Assembly (NCBI GenBank): GCA_022361315.1
Contig: JAKSBB010000513.1
Location: 1 to 6,989, forward strand
Length of the DNA stretch: 6,989 bases
Direction: 5' to 3'
From: Desulfobacterales bacterium
GTDB lineage: Bacteria; Desulfobacterota; Desulfobacteria; Desulfobacterales; Desulfobacteraceae
Position numbers and translations under genes: made by a program. The notes beneath the pieces were generated by a model, which saw only the letters and a list, made by a program, of their open reading frames with translations, was not told the origin of the DNA and searched no databases. This document shows positions 6,109-6,989 of the stretch, piece by piece; position 1 is the first letter of the stretch, and every line of letters starts with the position of its first letter.

Positions 6109-6989
6109 ATGGAAACTGACCTCCGTAAACGGCTGGAAGATGCAGGCGTCCGGTTTGTCCGGTTGCTGTGGTGTGACAATGCCAATGTGATCCGGGCCAA
6201 GGCCGGACACATTGATTTTCTGGAATCCCTGGACGAAAACGGGATCGGCATCACCGCCGCCCAGATGGCCATACCGGCCCTTTACGATGCCGTCGTGCCG
6301 GAAACCGGACTCGGGCCCGTAGGGGAGATCCGGCTCATGCCGGACTGGTCCACCCTCACCGTGCTTCCCTTTGCTCCGGGCCACGCCCAGGTCCTCTGTG
6401 ATATGGTGGTACCGGAAACCCGGGAGGTCTGGACCCATTGCCCCCGGGGATTCCTCAAAGGGCAGACAGATGCCCTTGCGGCCCGGGGCCTGACCCTCAA
6501 CGCCGTGTTTGAAAATGAGTTTTTTCTCCTGAACCGGGACGAAGGCAATCGGATACACCCCGTTGAACATACCGTTTTCGCCGCATCCGGTGCCATGAAC
6601 CGGAATCTTAAGTTCATAGACGAATTGACCCTGGCATTTGAAGCCCAGGGCATCCGGGTGGAAAGTTACTATCCGGAATCCGGTCCCGGACAGCAGGAAG
6701 TGAATATCCGGTTCGCAGAAGGGATGGCTGCTGCCGACCGCCAGATCATGTATCGGGAAACCGTCCGGGGGGTGGCCTCAGCCCAGGGGATGATCGCCTC
6801 ATTTCTGCCTAAGATATTTGAAGGTAAGGCCGGATCCGGCACCCATATCAACTTCAGCCTCTGGCGAGACGGCAAAAACCTCAGCGGAGATAAAACGGCT
6901 GAACACGGGATCAGCCCGGAATGCGAGGCCTTTATGGCCGGGGTTCTGTTGCATCTACCGGCCCTGTGCGCGCTGACCATCCCGAGCAA
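6109..6989 (+). CDS. Glutamine-synthetase-like ligase (3' end outside window)
   Basis: My translation from the ATG at 6109 gives 293 complete codons with no stop, about two thirds of the usual 430-470 residues. An AAGGA ending eight bases upstream supports the start. Opening VRFVRLLWCDN (about 14-24) fits the GS N-terminal beta-grasp region. The catalytic domain shows E135 and E137 in FENEFF, E190 and E197 in YYPESGPGQQEVN, and H246 in GSGTHINFSLW, the positions that bind metal, glutamate and ATP in this family. The window ends at LTIPS, where GS proteins have their conserved NPS-NSYKR stretch, so the substrate-binding arginines are unseen. The FDGSS loop that holds the ammonium-site aspartate in true glutamine synthetase is replaced by ITAAQMAIPALYDAV. 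I therefore infer a gamma-glutamyl ligase acting on an amine or other acceptor, of the PuuA/GlnA-like kind, not the housekeeping enzyme. It follows the peptidase by 37 bases, probably cotranscribed. Confidence 0.9.
   Translation, partial: METDLRKRLEDAGVRFVRLLWCDNANVIRAKAGHIDFLESLDENGIGITAAQMAIPALYDAVVPETGLGPVGEIRLMPDWSTLTVLPFAPGHAQVLCDMVVPETREVWTHCPRGFLKGQTDALAARGLTLNAVFENEFFLLNRDEGNRIHPVEHTVFAASGAMNRNLKFIDELTLAFEAQGIRVESYYPESGPGQQEVNIRFAEGMAAADRQIMYRETVRGVASAQGMIASFLPKIFEGKAGSGTHINFSLWRDGKNLSGDKTAEHGISPECEAFMAGVLLHLPALCALTIPS

Noticed and set aside
5935..6570. A 211-codon minus-strand open frame across the peptidase-ligase junction
   Set aside because: It is antisense to two well-supported genes, is rich in Gly/Pro/Phe as expected of a shadow frame in GC-rich coding DNA, and resembles no family I know.

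Overview
The window reads as an ordinary chromosomal stretch from a GC-moderate Gram-negative bacterium. Gene style suggests Desulfobacterota (Desulfobacteraceae-like): a multi-PAS cytosolic kinase with a four-cysteine PAS insert, a Cache-type chemoreceptor, and frequent GCC, CGG and CTG codons. That placement is an inference from style, not from a marker gene.

Layout: two divergent gene groups share an intergenic region of about 243 bases (1897-2139). Leftward on the minus strand is a two-component pair: a soluble PAS-PAS histidine kinase (358-1896), then an overlapping NarL/FixJ-type response regulator whose start is at 392 and whose C-terminal end lies beyond base 1. Rightward on the plus strand are three tightly spaced genes: a transmembrane methyl-accepting chemotaxis protein (2140-4266), a long-form Xaa-Pro aminopeptidase of family M24B (4305-6071, most likely from a TTG codon), and a glutamine-synthetase-like ligase (6109 to the window end, incomplete).

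How they may work together: the kinase and regulator almost certainly form one signalling pair, with the Cys-rich PAS region as a possible redox or metal sensor. The peptidase and the GS-like enzyme look like a small nitrogen or peptide metabolism unit. The GS-like protein keeps the glutamate/ATP metal-site motifs, but its N-terminal ammonium-site loop does not look like that of true glutamine synthetase, so an amine other than ammonia may be its acceptor. The chemoreceptor has the same orientation and is only 38 bases from the peptidase, so cotranscription is possible, but a functional link is not shown.

The shared intergenic region holds a perfect 6-bp inverted repeat (1932-1944) near the kinase start, a candidate operator, and several short hairpins upstream of the chemoreceptor. 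I found no RNA gene, mobile element, CRISPR array, integrase or attachment site, and no strong evidence for a new biological system. The points most worth a second look are the Cys4 PAS insert, the operator-like palindrome, and the GS-like enzyme beside the prolyl peptidase.
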